A stretch of 64,000 nt of DNA from Bacteroidia bacterium (lineage in GTDB: Bacteria; Bacteroidota; Bacteroidia; SXHM01). The stretch lies in assembly GCA_022072225.1 (NCBI GenBank), contig JAJVIC010000009.1:837746-901745 (forward strand), given 5' to 3'. The position numbers were made by a program, and so were the translations under genes. Every line of letters starts with the position of its first letter. Position 1 is the stretch's first letter. Shown here in pieces: positions 34,888-43,738 of this stretch. The notes under the pieces were generated by a model that was not told where the DNA came from, made no database searches, and saw only the letters and a list, made by a program, of their open reading frames with translations.

Positions 34888-36195
34888 ATGAGCTCAAAGA
34901 ATATTAAAATATTTGACCAAACCGGTTGTCTGTCAGAAGAAGCACTGACCGAATATGCTCATGGTAAGCTGGATATTCATCTGAGAAAGCAGGTTGAAAT
35001 ACATGCCAACGAATGTGATTTTTGCCGCGATGCGCTGGAAGGTATTTCATTGATGAAAAATAAAGAAGCAGCCCGAATTGCGGTGGCTCAGCTGAATACA
35101 AAAATTTCGGGTAAGAGCGGGGTTGAACAGAAAGGCGGCAAAGTAATTCAGATGAACTTTTTAAGGTTGGCAGCTGCCGTACTTCTGTTTTTTGTGTTGG
35201 GTGGAGGAGTGTTGTACCTTGCCTTTAACCCGCCATTCAAAAATGAAGTAGCTTCCAATGAAAAAGAGGAGAAAGTGCTTGCCGAAAATAAAACTAATGC
35301 TGCTACCGATGAAATTGCCACCGACAGCATTATTGTCAACGGTAAACTGGCCCAATCACCACCTGATGCTATTGTTGTTCCCGAAATTTCAATAGAAGAA
35401 AGCCCGAAAAAAGAACCGGTTGAAGGTGACGGTTTTGTGCTGGTGCCGGGTACAGCCGAAATTCCAGCAGCCGCCGCAATAACAGAAGATATGGTTACGG
35501 ATTACAATAAAATGACTGCAACGGGAGGTGCTTCCAATGCAGCGCCTATGTACTATAATCCGCAAACAGGAGCTAATCTGCAAAGCATAGATTTTGATAC
35601 CGATAAATACGTAGTCAATGAGGCTTTAGCGGAAGATGACGCAGAAAATACCAAGACTCTTATGAGTGTTGAGACTGTATCGAAAAGCAAATCGGCAGAT
35701 AAAAAGGCTCAGAAAGAAAGCGAAAAGAAAAATCGTGATGAGGTGCCAGCACAAAAAACTGTTGTGCAGGAAACTGCTGCGGTTGCTTATGATGACTTAA
35801 AAGTTGCTGAAGAAAAAGAAGAGGTTTATCAGGCAAGAAAAAATATTGAAGACCAGGCAGGCGCGCAGAATGCCGACACTAAAGTGTATGCCTTTGTTGA
35901 CGAAATGCCTCAGTATCCGGGAGGCAACGAAGCGTTGAAGAAACACATAAGAGATAATATTAAGTATCCGCAAACGGCAAAGGAGCAGGCTGTTTCAGGA
36001 ACAGTTTATATCAGCTATGTAGTAAATGCAGCAGGTAAAGTAACTAATGTAAAGGTATGGAAGAGTGTAAGCAAAGATTTAGACAATGAAGCAGTACGTG
36101 TTGTTTCTTCGCTTAAAGATTTTACGCCCGGCAAACAGGATGGCAAACAGGTTTCGGTTCAAATGACTGTGCCTGTAAAATTCAGTTTGGAATAA
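34888..36195 (+). CDS. anti-sigma-factor-like protein fused to a TonB C-terminal domain
   Basis: A 435-residue protein in three parts. Residues 1-70 form an anti-sigma zinc-finger-like region: LRKQVEIHANECDFCRDAL has the H-x3-C-x2-C arrangement of the zf-HC2 family. One membrane segment (LRLAAAVLLFFVLGGGVLYLAF, about 91-112, written here in parts: LRLAAAVLLFF then VLGGGVLYLAF) follows, then a long acidic, low-complexity periplasmic stretch. The last 90 residues are a TonB domain: PQYPGGNEALKKHIRDNIKY, GTVYISYVVN and TPGKQDGKQVSVQMTVPVKF. It probably restrains the sigma factor encoded just upstream while its periplasmic end touches a TonB-dependent receptor or other envelope partner. Coupling of the two is inference from the fusion. 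Confidence 0.8.
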   Translation: MSSKNIKIFDQTGCLSEEALTEYAHGKLDIHLRKQVEIHANECDFCRDALEGISLMKNKEAARIAVAQLNTKISGKSGVEQKGGKVIQMNFLRLAAAVLLFFVLGGGVLYLAFNPPFKNEVASNEKEEKVLAENKTNAATDEIATDSIIVNGKLAQSPPDAIVVPEISIEESPKKEPVEGDGFVLVPGTAEIPAAAAITEDMVTDYNKMTATGGASNAAPMYYNPQTGANLQSIDFDTDKYVVNEALAEDDAENTKTLMSVETVSKSKSADKKAQKESEKKNRDEVPAQKTVVQETAAVAYDDLKVAEEKEEVYQARKNIEDQAGAQNADTKVYAFVDEMPQYPGGNEALKKHIRDNIKYPQTAKEQAVSGTVYISYVVNAAGKVTNVKVWKSVSKDLDNEAVRVVSSLKDFTPGKQDGKQVSVQMTVPVKFSLE

Positions 36196-36196
36196 C

Positions 36197-36667
36197 TCAG
36201 CGGTTTTTCATCGCCCGGTCCATGCTGCGCTTTGCGTCTTTGCCTTTAATGTCTTCGCGTTTGTCATAAAGCTTTTTGCCTTTTGCCAGTGCTATTTCTA
36301 ATTTGGCGTATCCGCTTTCGGCAATAAATAACCGGGTAGGAACAATGGCAAGCCCTTTGTCTTTCAGTTTATCCGAAAGTTTGCGAAGCTCCTTTTTGGT
36401 GAGCAGCAGTTTGCGGTCGCGTTTGGGGTCAAGGTTGTTATAACTGGCTTCGGTGTAGTTGGCGATGTGCAGGTTTTTCACCCAAAGCTCACCATCAATG
36501 AATATGCAGTAAGCATCTGATATATTGGTTTGCTTGTCGCGTACTGATTTTATTTCGGGGCCGGTAAGTTGCATGCCCGCAACATATTTTTCCAGAAAAG
36601 AATACTCAAAAGAGGCTTTTCTGTTTTTATTAATGCTTTCGGATTGGGGCTTGGTTGCAGGCTTCAT
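36197..36667 (-). CDS. smpB: SsrA-binding protein
   Basis: A 156-residue SmpB. Family signatures are NRKASFEYSFLEKYVAGMQL, GPEIKSVRDKQTNISDAYC and the basic tail KKLYDKREDIKGKDAKRSMD. It binds transfer-messenger RNA and brings it to stalled ribosomes. Length is usual. The N-terminal KPATKPQSESINKNRK extension is slightly longer than in E. coli. Its ATG directly follows the relA/spoT stop with no base between, so it is translated from the same message. The ssrA gene itself is not in the window. Confidence 0.95.
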   Translation of the reverse strand: MKPATKPQSESINKNRKASFEYSFLEKYVAGMQLTGPEIKSVRDKQTNISDAYCIFIDGELWVKNLHIANYTEASYNNLDPKRDRKLLLTKKELRKLSDKLKDKGLAIVPTRLFIAESGYAKLEIALAKGKKLYDKREDIKGKDAKRSMDRAMKNR

Positions 36668-38908
36668 TTAATTTGCATCCATGCGTGTAACGGTATGAAC
36701 CCCTTTAACTTTTTTGAGGTTTGAAACCAGGTTGGTAAGGTGTTGTGTGTCGTGAACGTAAACCATAATAGTTCCGTCAAAGGTTCCGTCATGCTCTTCA
36801 AAACTGATGGAGCGCATGTTTACATGCAATTCGTTAGAAATTACTTTGGTGATGTTGTTTACTATTCCCACTTCATCTATACCCGTAATTTTTAAACCGG
36901 CAAGGAAAGCAATTGACTCTTTGCTGGTCCATTTTGCTTTGATTACACGGTAGGCATGTTTGCTCATCAGTTGTATCGCATTCGGACAACTTACACGGTG
37001 AATTTTTATTCCTTCGCTGATGGTGATAAACCCAAACACGTCATCGCCCGGAATTGGATTGCAGCATTTTGAAAGCGTGTAATCCAGTTTTTCCATGTTG
37101 TCGCCAATGAGTAACTGTGCAGGCTTTCCGTTCAGGTCGGCAACAAGGTTTTCAATTTGCTGGGGCTTTTCTTCTTTTTCTTTTGTTCCGGGTATAAAGC
37201 GTTTTAGATAGCCGAAGAATCCTTTTTTGTCAGGGTCTTCCAAAGCTTCTTTCAGGTCGTGTAGTTCAATGTTTTTGTTGGCAATGCGGTAATACAGGTC
37301 AAGCGGGCTCATTACCTTGTAATACTTCACCAAACGGTTGATAGTGTTGTTATCCGTTTTTGCTTTCAGCGCACGGAACTTGCGTTCTAATATTTCTTTT
37401 CCTTCTTCGGCAAGCTGGCGTTTTTCATCTTTGAGCGCCTGTTTTATTTTTGATTTTGCTTTTCCGGTAACAACAAAATTCAGCCAGTCTTCTTTCGGAT
37501 ATTGTTTAGATGAAGTAAGTACTTCAATCTGGTCGCCACTTTTCAGCTTATAGCTAAGCGGCATCAGTTTGTTGTTGATTTTGGCTCCGATACATTTCAT
37601 CCCAACTTCTGAGTGTACTTCAAAGGCAAAGTCTAAAGATGTAGCACCAACAGGAAGCGTTTTCAGTTCGCCTTTGGGTGTGAATACAAAAATCTCTTCG
37701 GCAAAAAGATTGAGTTTAAAATCGTCAATAAAATCTAATGCGTTCGGGTCAGGGTTTTCAAGTACTTCGCGGATTTTCGCAATCCATTCTTCCAACACAT
37801 TTTCACCGCTTGATTCCTTGTATTTCCAATGTGCTGCAAGACCTTTTTCTGCAATGTCGTCCATGCGTTTGGTGCGAATCTGCACTTCAACCCATTGGCC
37901 GGTGCTGCTCATTACCGTTGTATGCAACGATTCGTAGCCGTTTGATTTTGGCGTTGAAATCCAGTCGCGCATACGTTCGGTATTGGGAACATAGTGGTCG
38001 GTTACAATAGAGTAGGTGCGCCAGCAATCCGATTTTTCGTTTTCGGGTGTTGAATTTAAAATGATACGGATGGCAAACAGGTCAAACACTTCCTCGAAAG
38101 GAACTTCCTGTTTTTTCATCTTTTTGTAAATGGAATAAATACTTTTCGTGCGCCCTTTAATATCAAAGTCAAGTCCGGCTTCGGTAAGCGAAGTCATAAT
38201 TGGAAAACTGAATTTATTGATAAAGCGTTGACGCTGACGTTGTGTTTCTACCAATTTGTTGCTGATGCTTTCATACACTTCAGGTTCAGTATATTTGAGC
38301 GAGAGGTCTTCCATTTCAGTCTTGATGGCATAAAGACCTAAACGGTGTGCAAGCGGTGCGTAGAGATACAGTGTTTCAGAGGCAATTTTAAGTTGCTTGT
38401 CGCGCGCCATCGAATCCAATGTGCGCATATTATGCAAACGGTCGGCAAGTTTGATAAGGATAACCCGCACATCGCTGCTGAGTGTGAGCAGCATTTTTCT
38501 GAAATTCTCGGCTTGTATGGATGAGGTAGCAGAGGTATGGTCAAAAACCCCTGAAATTTTTGTAAGCCCGTCAATAATGGTGGCAACCTTATCGCCAAAC
38601 ATACTGCGGATATCTTCCAGTGTAATGTGCGTATCTTCGACCACATCGTGCAGAAGCGCACAAACAATGGACTTTGCACCTAACCCGATTTCGGCTGTAA
38701 CAATTTCGGCAACGGCAAGCGGGTGATAGATGTAAGGTTCGCCCGATTTTCTGCGCATGTCTTTGTGAGCCTCTAAAGCAAGGTCAAAGGCTTTGCGTAT
38801 CATTTGCAAATCGCCTTTTGCCTGATGACGTTTAGTGCTGCGCAGCAGGTGGCGATAGGCTTTAAGAATTTCTTTCTTCTCAGCTTCTAAATCAATCGTT
38901 GTTTCCAT
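36668..38908 (-). CDS. bifunctional (p)ppGpp synthetase/hydrolase
   Basis: A 746-residue RelA/SpoT homologue. The hydrolase HD domain is intact (YIYHPLAVAEIV, ALLHDVVEDT, IKLADRLHNMRTL), so degradation should work. The synthetase domain follows (FDIKGRTKSIYSIYKKMKKQ, DWISTPKSNGYESLHTTV, EVQIRTKRMDDIAEKGLAAHW). Then come a TGS domain (about 405-465, FTPKGELKTLPVGATSLDFA) and a C-terminal ACT domain (about 670-746). It makes and removes the alarmone (p)ppGpp in response to starvation. Its transcript continues into smpB. A near-consensus -7 TAACTTTA lies upstream on the minus strand (38950-38943). Confidence 0.95.
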   Translation of the reverse strand: METTIDLEAEKKEILKAYRHLLRSTKRHQAKGDLQMIRKAFDLALEAHKDMRRKSGEPYIYHPLAVAEIVTAEIGLGAKSIVCALLHDVVEDTHITLEDIRSMFGDKVATIIDGLTKISGVFDHTSATSSIQAENFRKMLLTLSSDVRVILIKLADRLHNMRTLDSMARDKQLKIASETLYLYAPLAHRLGLYAIKTEMEDLSLKYTEPEVYESISNKLVETQRQRQRFINKFSFPIMTSLTEAGLDFDIKGRTKSIYSIYKKMKKQEVPFEEVFDLFAIRIILNSTPENEKSDCWRTYSIVTDHYVPNTERMRDWISTPKSNGYESLHTTVMSSTGQWVEVQIRTKRMDDIAEKGLAAHWKYKESSGENVLEEWIAKIREVLENPDPNALDFIDDFKLNLFAEEIFVFTPKGELKTLPVGATSLDFAFEVHSEVGMKCIGAKINNKLMPLSYKLKSGDQIEVLTSSKQYPKEDWLNFVVTGKAKSKIKQALKDEKRQLAEEGKEILERKFRALKAKTDNNTINRLVKYYKVMSPLDLYYRIANKNIELHDLKEALEDPDKKGFFGYLKRFIPGTKEKEEKPQQIENLVADLNGKPAQLLIGDNMEKLDYTLSKCCNPIPGDDVFGFITISEGIKIHRVSCPNAIQLMSKHAYRVIKAKWTSKESIAFLAGLKITGIDEVGIVNNITKVISNELHVNMRSISFEEHDGTFDGTIMVYVHDTQHLTNLVSNLKKVKGVHTVTRMDAN

Positions 38909-38986
38909 TTTCTGTCTAAAACTCGCTTTTTTTCAGGGACTGTAAAGTTAGCGATTTTAGATTTATACAGGGAATGAATACTCATG

Positions 38987-39015
38987 TTTCATCTTAAATG
39001 TATCCTTTATATTTG
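38987..39015 (+). promoter_or_regulatory. promoter of the acyl-CoA dehydrogenase gene
   Basis: TATATTTG (39008-39015) matches TAnnTTTG and TTTC (38987-38990) lies exactly 17 bases upstream. The -7 element covers the possible GTG start at 39015 and so points to the ATG at 39033. Confidence 0.62.
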
Positions 39016-39032
39016 TGAAAATATATTTTCAA

Positions 39033-40745
39033 ATGAAAACTACAGTTAATACTGCCAATCGTTATCCGCATGAAAAAAATAAAGTGTTAGAGAACTTCCG
39101 CGCCAGCGAAAATTTTTTTCAAAGTGATTTGATTCTCAAAAACTACCTGAAGAATAATGTTTCAGAAAAGGGTTTGGAATATATGCAGGATAAACTACAA
39201 ACTACCGGTAAACAGGCAGCTGGTGTAATGAATGAACTTTCTATGCTTGCGGATAAAATGGGTCCCGAACTTGTAAAACGCAATATGTTGGGCGAAACAA
39301 TTAACGAAATCCGTTTTCACCCGGCATATTGGGATTTGATGAAGATTGCAGTAGAGAGTGAAATGTTTCGCGTGAAGTGGGAACCAGCATTACGCGCGCA
39401 GTTTCGTGATGAAACACAACGCTTAGGTTTTGCTACAGGCTATTTATATGCCATGAGCGAGTGCGGACAATATTGTCCGCTTTGCATGACTGACGGGGTT
39501 GCCCGGCTCATTGATTTATTCTGCAGTGATGAAGACAAGGCGCGTTTGCTGCCTCATATTTATACCGAAAAAGCCGAAGAACTTTTTACAGGTGCCATGT
39601 TCCTGACCGAGAAAACAGGGGGCTCGGATGTGGGAGCTAACATTGTTACCGCTACCCACAAAGAAGGCGAAATGTATTTGCTGAACGGTGAGAAATGGTT
39701 TTGCAGCAATGCCAATGCTGAACTGATTTTTGCCCTTGCCCGCACGGATGAAAACATAAAAGGAACACGCGGACTTTCTATTTTCATGATTGAGAAAAAC
39801 CTTGCTTCTGGCCGGCAAAACCCGATGGATGTGGTACGTCTGAAAGACAAGTTGGGTGTGCGCAGTATGGCAAGTGCCGAAATTGTTTTAACCAATACAG
39901 AAGGAAAGCGCGTAGGAAATGAGTTTGAAGGTTTCAAGGTTATGGTAGAGATGGTAAGCCTTTCGCGTTTGTATAATTCCGTGGCGGCTTTGGCGGCTTC
40001 GCGCAGGGCGCTGGTAGAAGCTTATCAGTTTTTGCAGCATCGCACAACTTTCGGTAAAAATGCCCTGCATCACGCATTAATTCGCAGCAAACTAACTGAA
40101 TTAGGTACGCTAAATGTGGCAAATTTTTATTTAGTATGGCGCGCCATTAAAGCTCTTGATTTGTCCGATTCGGGTAACGAACACGAGGCGCAATTATTTC
40201 GCATGATAAACCCCATGACTAAAAAATGGAGCGCGGAAAAAGGCGTTTACATCACCCGCGAAAGTATGGAGTTGATGGGCGGATTGGGGTATATTGAAGA
40301 CGGTGTTATGCCCAAGCTGATGCGCGATGTAATAGTATTACCCATTTGGGAAGGTTCGGGAAATATTATTGTGTTGGATATGCTGCGCGCCATGCAAAAA
40401 TCAAATGGATTTGAAGCGCTTTGTAAAGAAGTGATGGATAGCGCAGCAAAAAGCGTAGAATATGGCACATGGCTGAAAGCGGAACTGAACAAACTCATTG
40501 TATTTGCTGAAAAACTGCGCGCTCTTGCACAGGATGAAATGGAAACATCGGCCAAACCTTTCTTTGAAAAATTGACTTCGCTTTATCAAATATCATTGTT
40601 GATTGATGCGCTGAATGAAGAAAGCAAAGCATGGATTACACCCGCGCTGAATTGGTTGATTGCAAAATATTCTCCTTCTGAATTGAAAGAAGTAAAACCA
40701 TTGCCGGTTGAAGAGGTGAGGGGATTGTTGGCGTGGGAGTTTTGA
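39033..40745 (+). CDS. acyl-CoA dehydrogenase, AidB-like branch
   Basis: A 570-residue flavoenzyme, longer than ordinary short-chain acyl-CoA dehydrogenases (about 380). MTEKTGGSDVGAN is the FAD/substrate segment seen in AidB and related enzymes (here FLTEKTGGSDVGAN), and the C-terminal motif LPIWEGSGNIIVLDMLRAM matches the 'WEGSGN' segment whose glutamate is at the active site in this branch. It probably oxidises an acyl-CoA and passes electrons to ETF; AidB itself has a role in alkylation defence and weak dehydrogenase activity, so function is uncertain. The ATG was chosen because the -7 element covers the earlier GTG. A peptide-binding lipoprotein gene starts 4 bases after it. Confidence 0.85.
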   Translation: MKTTVNTANRYPHEKNKVLENFRASENFFQSDLILKNYLKNNVSEKGLEYMQDKLQTTGKQAAGVMNELSMLADKMGPELVKRNMLGETINEIRFHPAYWDLMKIAVESEMFRVKWEPALRAQFRDETQRLGFATGYLYAMSECGQYCPLCMTDGVARLIDLFCSDEDKARLLPHIYTEKAEELFTGAMFLTEKTGGSDVGANIVTATHKEGEMYLLNGEKWFCSNANAELIFALARTDENIKGTRGLSIFMIEKNLASGRQNPMDVVRLKDKLGVRSMASAEIVLTNTEGKRVGNEFEGFKVMVEMVSLSRLYNSVAALAASRRALVEAYQFLQHRTTFGKNALHHALIRSKLTELGTLNVANFYLVWRAIKALDLSDSGNEHEAQLFRMINPMTKKWSAEKGVYITRESMELMGGLGYIEDGVMPKLMRDVIVLPIWEGSGNIIVLDMLRAMQKSNGFEALCKEVMDSAAKSVEYGTWLKAELNKLIVFAEKLRALAQDEMETSAKPFFEKLTSLYQISLLIDALNEESKAWITPALNWLIAKYSPSELKEVKPLPVEEVRGLLAWEF

Positions 40746-40749
40746 AATT

Positions 40750-42372
40750 ATGAGGATACAATACCTGAAACTGTTTTTGTTGATTTTATTTTTTTCCTGC
40801 TCCGGGAAAAAGAATAACCAGGAAGGCAAAACCGTTTTCCGTTACAACGAACCCAAAGGAATTACTTCTCTTGACCCTGCGTTCACACGCACCATGGCAA
40901 ACATCTGGGCGGTAAATCAACTGTTCAATGGCTTGGTGCAGATGGATGATGAAACCCGCATTCAGCCTTGCATTGCAAAGAGCTGGGAAATTTCAAATGA
41001 TGGTTTGGTTTATACTTTTCATTTGAGAAACGATGTGTATTTCCATGATAGCGAAGTTTTCCTTGATGGCAAAGGAAGAAGAGTGGCTGCATCTGATTTT
41101 GTGTACAGTTTCAATCGTATTGTGGATGAAAAAGTGCTTTCGCCCGGAAGATGGATTTTTAATAATGTGGAAACATTTTCAGCACCCGATGATTCTATAT
41201 TTAATATTCATCTGAAAAAACAATTTCCTCCTTTTCTCGGAATGCTTACCATGCAGTATTGCTCGGTGGTTCCGAAAGAAGCAGTGGAGCATTACGGAAA
41301 AGATTTTGGTAGAAATCCTGTGGGGACAGGTCCTTTCAAAATGAAATGGTGGTATGAAGGTGTGAAACTGGTTCTGCACAAAAACGAAAATTATTTTGAA
41401 ATAGAAAACGGACAGCGATTACCTTATTTAGATGCGGTTTCCATTACCTTTATCAACGACCCGCAAAGTTCATTTCTTGAGTTTGTAAAAGGTACTACCG
41501 ACATGCTTTCGGGTCTGGATGATGGCAGTTACAAAGATGCCATCATTACTCCTTCGGGCGAACTGAAAGAAGAATTCCGAGACAAAGTGAATTTGCTTTC
41601 ACAACCTTTTCTGAATACAGAATATCTTGGCTTTGTGGTTAATGATAGCTTGGAACTAGTGAAGAATAGTCCACTCAGGAAAAAGGAAATCCGCCAGGCA
41701 ATCAACTATGGTATTGACCGTGTAAAAATGATGCGCTACATCCGCAACAATATTGGTGCGCCTGCAGTGAATGGTTTTGTGCCTGAAGGTTTGCCTTCGT
41801 TCACTAAACAATTGAAAGGTTATGATTACAACCCAACTCTTGCACGTGAGTTATTGGAAAAAGCGGGTTATCCTAACGGAAAAGGTTTACCCGAAATTAC
41901 TTTGCACACCACCAGTCAGTATCTGGATTTGTGTGAATACATTCAGCACCAGCTTTCAGAAATTGGAATTAAAATAAAGATGGAAGTAAATCCGCCCGGA
42001 ACGCATGGCGAAATGGTTGCCAACGCGCAATCGCTGTTCTGGCGCAAGTCATGGATAGCCGATTATGCCGATGCGGAAAACTACCTCGCGCTTTTTTACT
42101 CCAAAAATTTCACGCCTAAGGGACCTAATTACACACTGTTTAAAAATGAAAAGTATGATGAGTTGTATGAAGCTGCGCTGAAAGAAGTAAACGACAGTGT
42201 CCGCTATGAAACTTACCGTGAAATGGATAGGATAATTATTGAAAATGCCCCGGTTGTTCCGCTTTATTACGACCGTGTGCTGCGCTTTGTAAACAAAAAC
42301 GTTGAAGGACTGGGAAGTAATTCTATGAATTTGTTGACGCTTAAAAAAGTGAAAAAAACAGCTTCAAAATGA
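40750..42372 (+). CDS. peptide/nickel-type ABC transporter substrate-binding lipoprotein (SBP family 5)
   Basis: A 540-residue lipoprotein with lipobox LFFSCSG (Cys near residue 17). The mature protein follows the DppA/OppA plan: EPKGITSLDPAFTRTMANI at the start, then GLVYTFHLRNDVYFHD, the segment FGRNPVGTGPFKMKWWYEG that shapes the ligand pocket, and a final YREMDRIIIENAPVVPLYYD. It would bind peptides or similar ligands in the periplasm. No permease or ATPase gene is next to it, so it must share a transporter encoded elsewhere or have another role. Its stop overlaps the DUF167 start in an ATGA arrangement. Confidence 0.88.
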   Translation: MRIQYLKLFLLILFFSCSGKKNNQEGKTVFRYNEPKGITSLDPAFTRTMANIWAVNQLFNGLVQMDDETRIQPCIAKSWEISNDGLVYTFHLRNDVYFHDSEVFLDGKGRRVAASDFVYSFNRIVDEKVLSPGRWIFNNVETFSAPDDSIFNIHLKKQFPPFLGMLTMQYCSVVPKEAVEHYGKDFGRNPVGTGPFKMKWWYEGVKLVLHKNENYFEIENGQRLPYLDAVSITFINDPQSSFLEFVKGTTDMLSGLDDGSYKDAIITPSGELKEEFRDKVNLLSQPFLNTEYLGFVVNDSLELVKNSPLRKKEIRQAINYGIDRVKMMRYIRNNIGAPAVNGFVPEGLPSFTKQLKGYDYNPTLARELLEKAGYPNGKGLPEITLHTTSQYLDLCEYIQHQLSEIGIKIKMEVNPPGTHGEMVANAQSLFWRKSWIADYADAENYLALFYSKNFTPKGPNYTLFKNEKYDELYEAALKEVNDSVRYETYREMDRIIIENAPVVPLYYDRVLRFVNKNVEGLGSNSMNLLTLKKVKKTASK

Positions 42373-42641
42373 TCCTTCACTTGACCGTGAAACCCGGCAG
42401 CCGTAATGATGAATTCATTGTAAATGCTGATGGCAGCATTAGAGTAAAAATAAAAGAGCAAGCCATAGAAGGCAAAGCCAATAAGTATTTGCTGAAATAC
42501 CTTTCAGAAATTTTCGCAGTTCCGAAATCAAAGATTGAAATACTGAAAGGAGAAAATAATCAGCACAAGAAAGTGAGTATTGCTATTGACGATGCTTCGG
42601 GTACAAAAATTATAGAGCGCTTCAAACAGCTTTTTCCATAA
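42369..42641 (+). CDS. DUF167 / YggU-family small protein
   Basis: A 90-residue protein of the YggU/UPF0235 family. Signatures are LTVKPGSRNDEF near the start, EQAIEGKANKYLLKYLSEIF in the middle and KSKIEILKGENNQHKKVSI near the end. The family is widespread and its function is unknown; a nucleic-acid or protein binding role has been suggested from structure. It is translated by overlap from the lipoprotein upstream, and its 3' end overlaps the converging acetyltransferase gene by 20 bases. Confidence 0.87.
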   Translation: MILHLTVKPGSRNDEFIVNADGSIRVKIKEQAIEGKANKYLLKYLSEIFAVPKSKIEILKGENNQHKKVSIAIDDASGTKIIERFKQLFP

Positions 42642-43140
42642 TTATAAACTCCAGTTGCATTTTCGGAATGCCGAAGCGTGGGTCGCCATGAGGAAAAGGT
42701 TTCCGCTTTCCCGTGTCTTTATAGCCCTGACGCTCATACCAGGCAATTAATTCATCCCTGCCTTTTATCACCTGCATGTAAACCGCTTTGCAGTTTTGTT
42801 CTTTTGCAAATTGTTCAGATGCTATCATCATCTGTTTTCCAATTCCTGCATTTTGCAAAGCAGGAGAAACGGTAAGCATTCCGAGATACATTTTTTCTGC
42901 ATGCTTTTCTAATCTCACACAGGCAATAATCTCACCGGCTTCATTGGTATATTTTAAAATATAGCAGCCAGGCTTGTTCATTATATTTTTCAAATCTTCT
43001 TCATCGGTGCGCTGCCCGTCCAGCATATCCGCTTCGGTTGTCCAGCCTGCTTTTGAGCTTTCACCTCGATAAGCAGAGTTAATAAGAATATTCAATGCTG
43101 TTACATCAGAAATTTCTGCTTTTGAAAAGGTATATATCAT
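42622..43140 (-). CDS. GNAT-family N-acetyltransferase
   Basis: A 172-residue GCN5-related acetyltransferase. The acetyl-CoA binding motif is about residues 93-115: MYLGMLTVSPALQNAGIGKQ, with the Q/R-x-x-G-x-G/A loop present as QNAGIG. The substrate cannot be told; nothing points to antibiotic or ribosomal targets. It starts by 4-base overlap with the lipoprotein gene upstream on the same strand, and its 3' end overlaps DUF167 on the other strand. Confidence 0.85.
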   Translation of the reverse strand: MIYTFSKAEISDVTALNILINSAYRGESSKAGWTTEADMLDGQRTDEEDLKNIMNKPGCYILKYTNEAGEIIACVRLEKHAEKMYLGMLTVSPALQNAGIGKQMMIASEQFAKEQNCKAVYMQVIKGRDELIAWYERQGYKDTGKRKPFPHGDPRFGIPKMQLEFIIMEKAV

Positions 43141-43595
43141 TGCGCTCTCTTAAACTCCAGTTCATCTTTTATTTCTTTCCCATTCTCTTTTCCTTCCAGA
43201 ACTACTGTCAATTCAGTATCCGATTTTTTGTTGTAAATAATTTTTGAAGGAAAATCATTTTCAGGCATTTCAAAAACCAATTTGCTGTCGCTTTCTTCGG
43301 TAAGTTTAAATTCTGCTATGCGTCCTGTTGTCATTTCAACACGGTAAACCGTTTTTTCGGCATTGCTTTCCAAAGTAAGTTTCTCTGAAAATAAAGTGTC
43401 GCCTTCACTTAAAACAAATCCTTTTCCTGCTAAAATATTCTCGTTTACACGTTGCCATTCTTCATGAAAATTGGCTTCACCATTGGTTTGCGCCCATTTT
43501 CCTTCCAGCCATGTAAATTTATTTTTTGCAGTTTGGTTGCAGCCGAAAAGAAAAAAAGATAAAAGAAGAGAAATAATGCAGGGTTTAACTTTCAT
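43137..43595 (-). CDS. DUF6265-like lipoprotein
   Basis: A 152-residue lipoprotein with lipobox FLFGC (Cys19). The mature part FTWLEGKWAQTNGEANFHEEW resembles the 'wl.G.W....g....E.W' start of the DUF6265 family, a lipocalin-like beta barrel of unknown role, and the rest alternates short charged strands. Function is unknown. It precedes the acetyltransferase gene with a 4-base overlap and diverges from the Bat operon. Confidence 0.72.
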   Translation of the reverse strand: MKVKPCIISLLLSFFLFGCNQTAKNKFTWLEGKWAQTNGEANFHEEWQRVNENILAGKGFVLSEGDTLFSEKLTLESNAEKTVYRVEMTTGRIAEFKLTEESDSKLVFEMPENDFPSKIIYNKKSDTELTVVLEGKENGKEIKDELEFKRAQ

Positions 43596-43684
43596 ACTGC
43601 AATTCTACAAATGTTTTTACTCCAATCGTTTAATTGTTAATTTCCCCATCATTTCATTAACAATTTTTAACCACCACTATCTAT

Positions 43685-43713
43685 TTTCTGATTGAGCAGA
43701 GATGTTAAATTTG
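43685..43713 (+). promoter_or_regulatory. promoter of the Bat operon
   Basis: TAAATTTG (43706-43713) matches TAnnTTTG, with TTTC (43685-43688) exactly 17 bases upstream. The MoxR ATG follows 25 bases after the -7 element. Confidence 0.62.
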
Positions 43714-43738
43714 CGTCCCGAAATTAAAAAACCAAACT

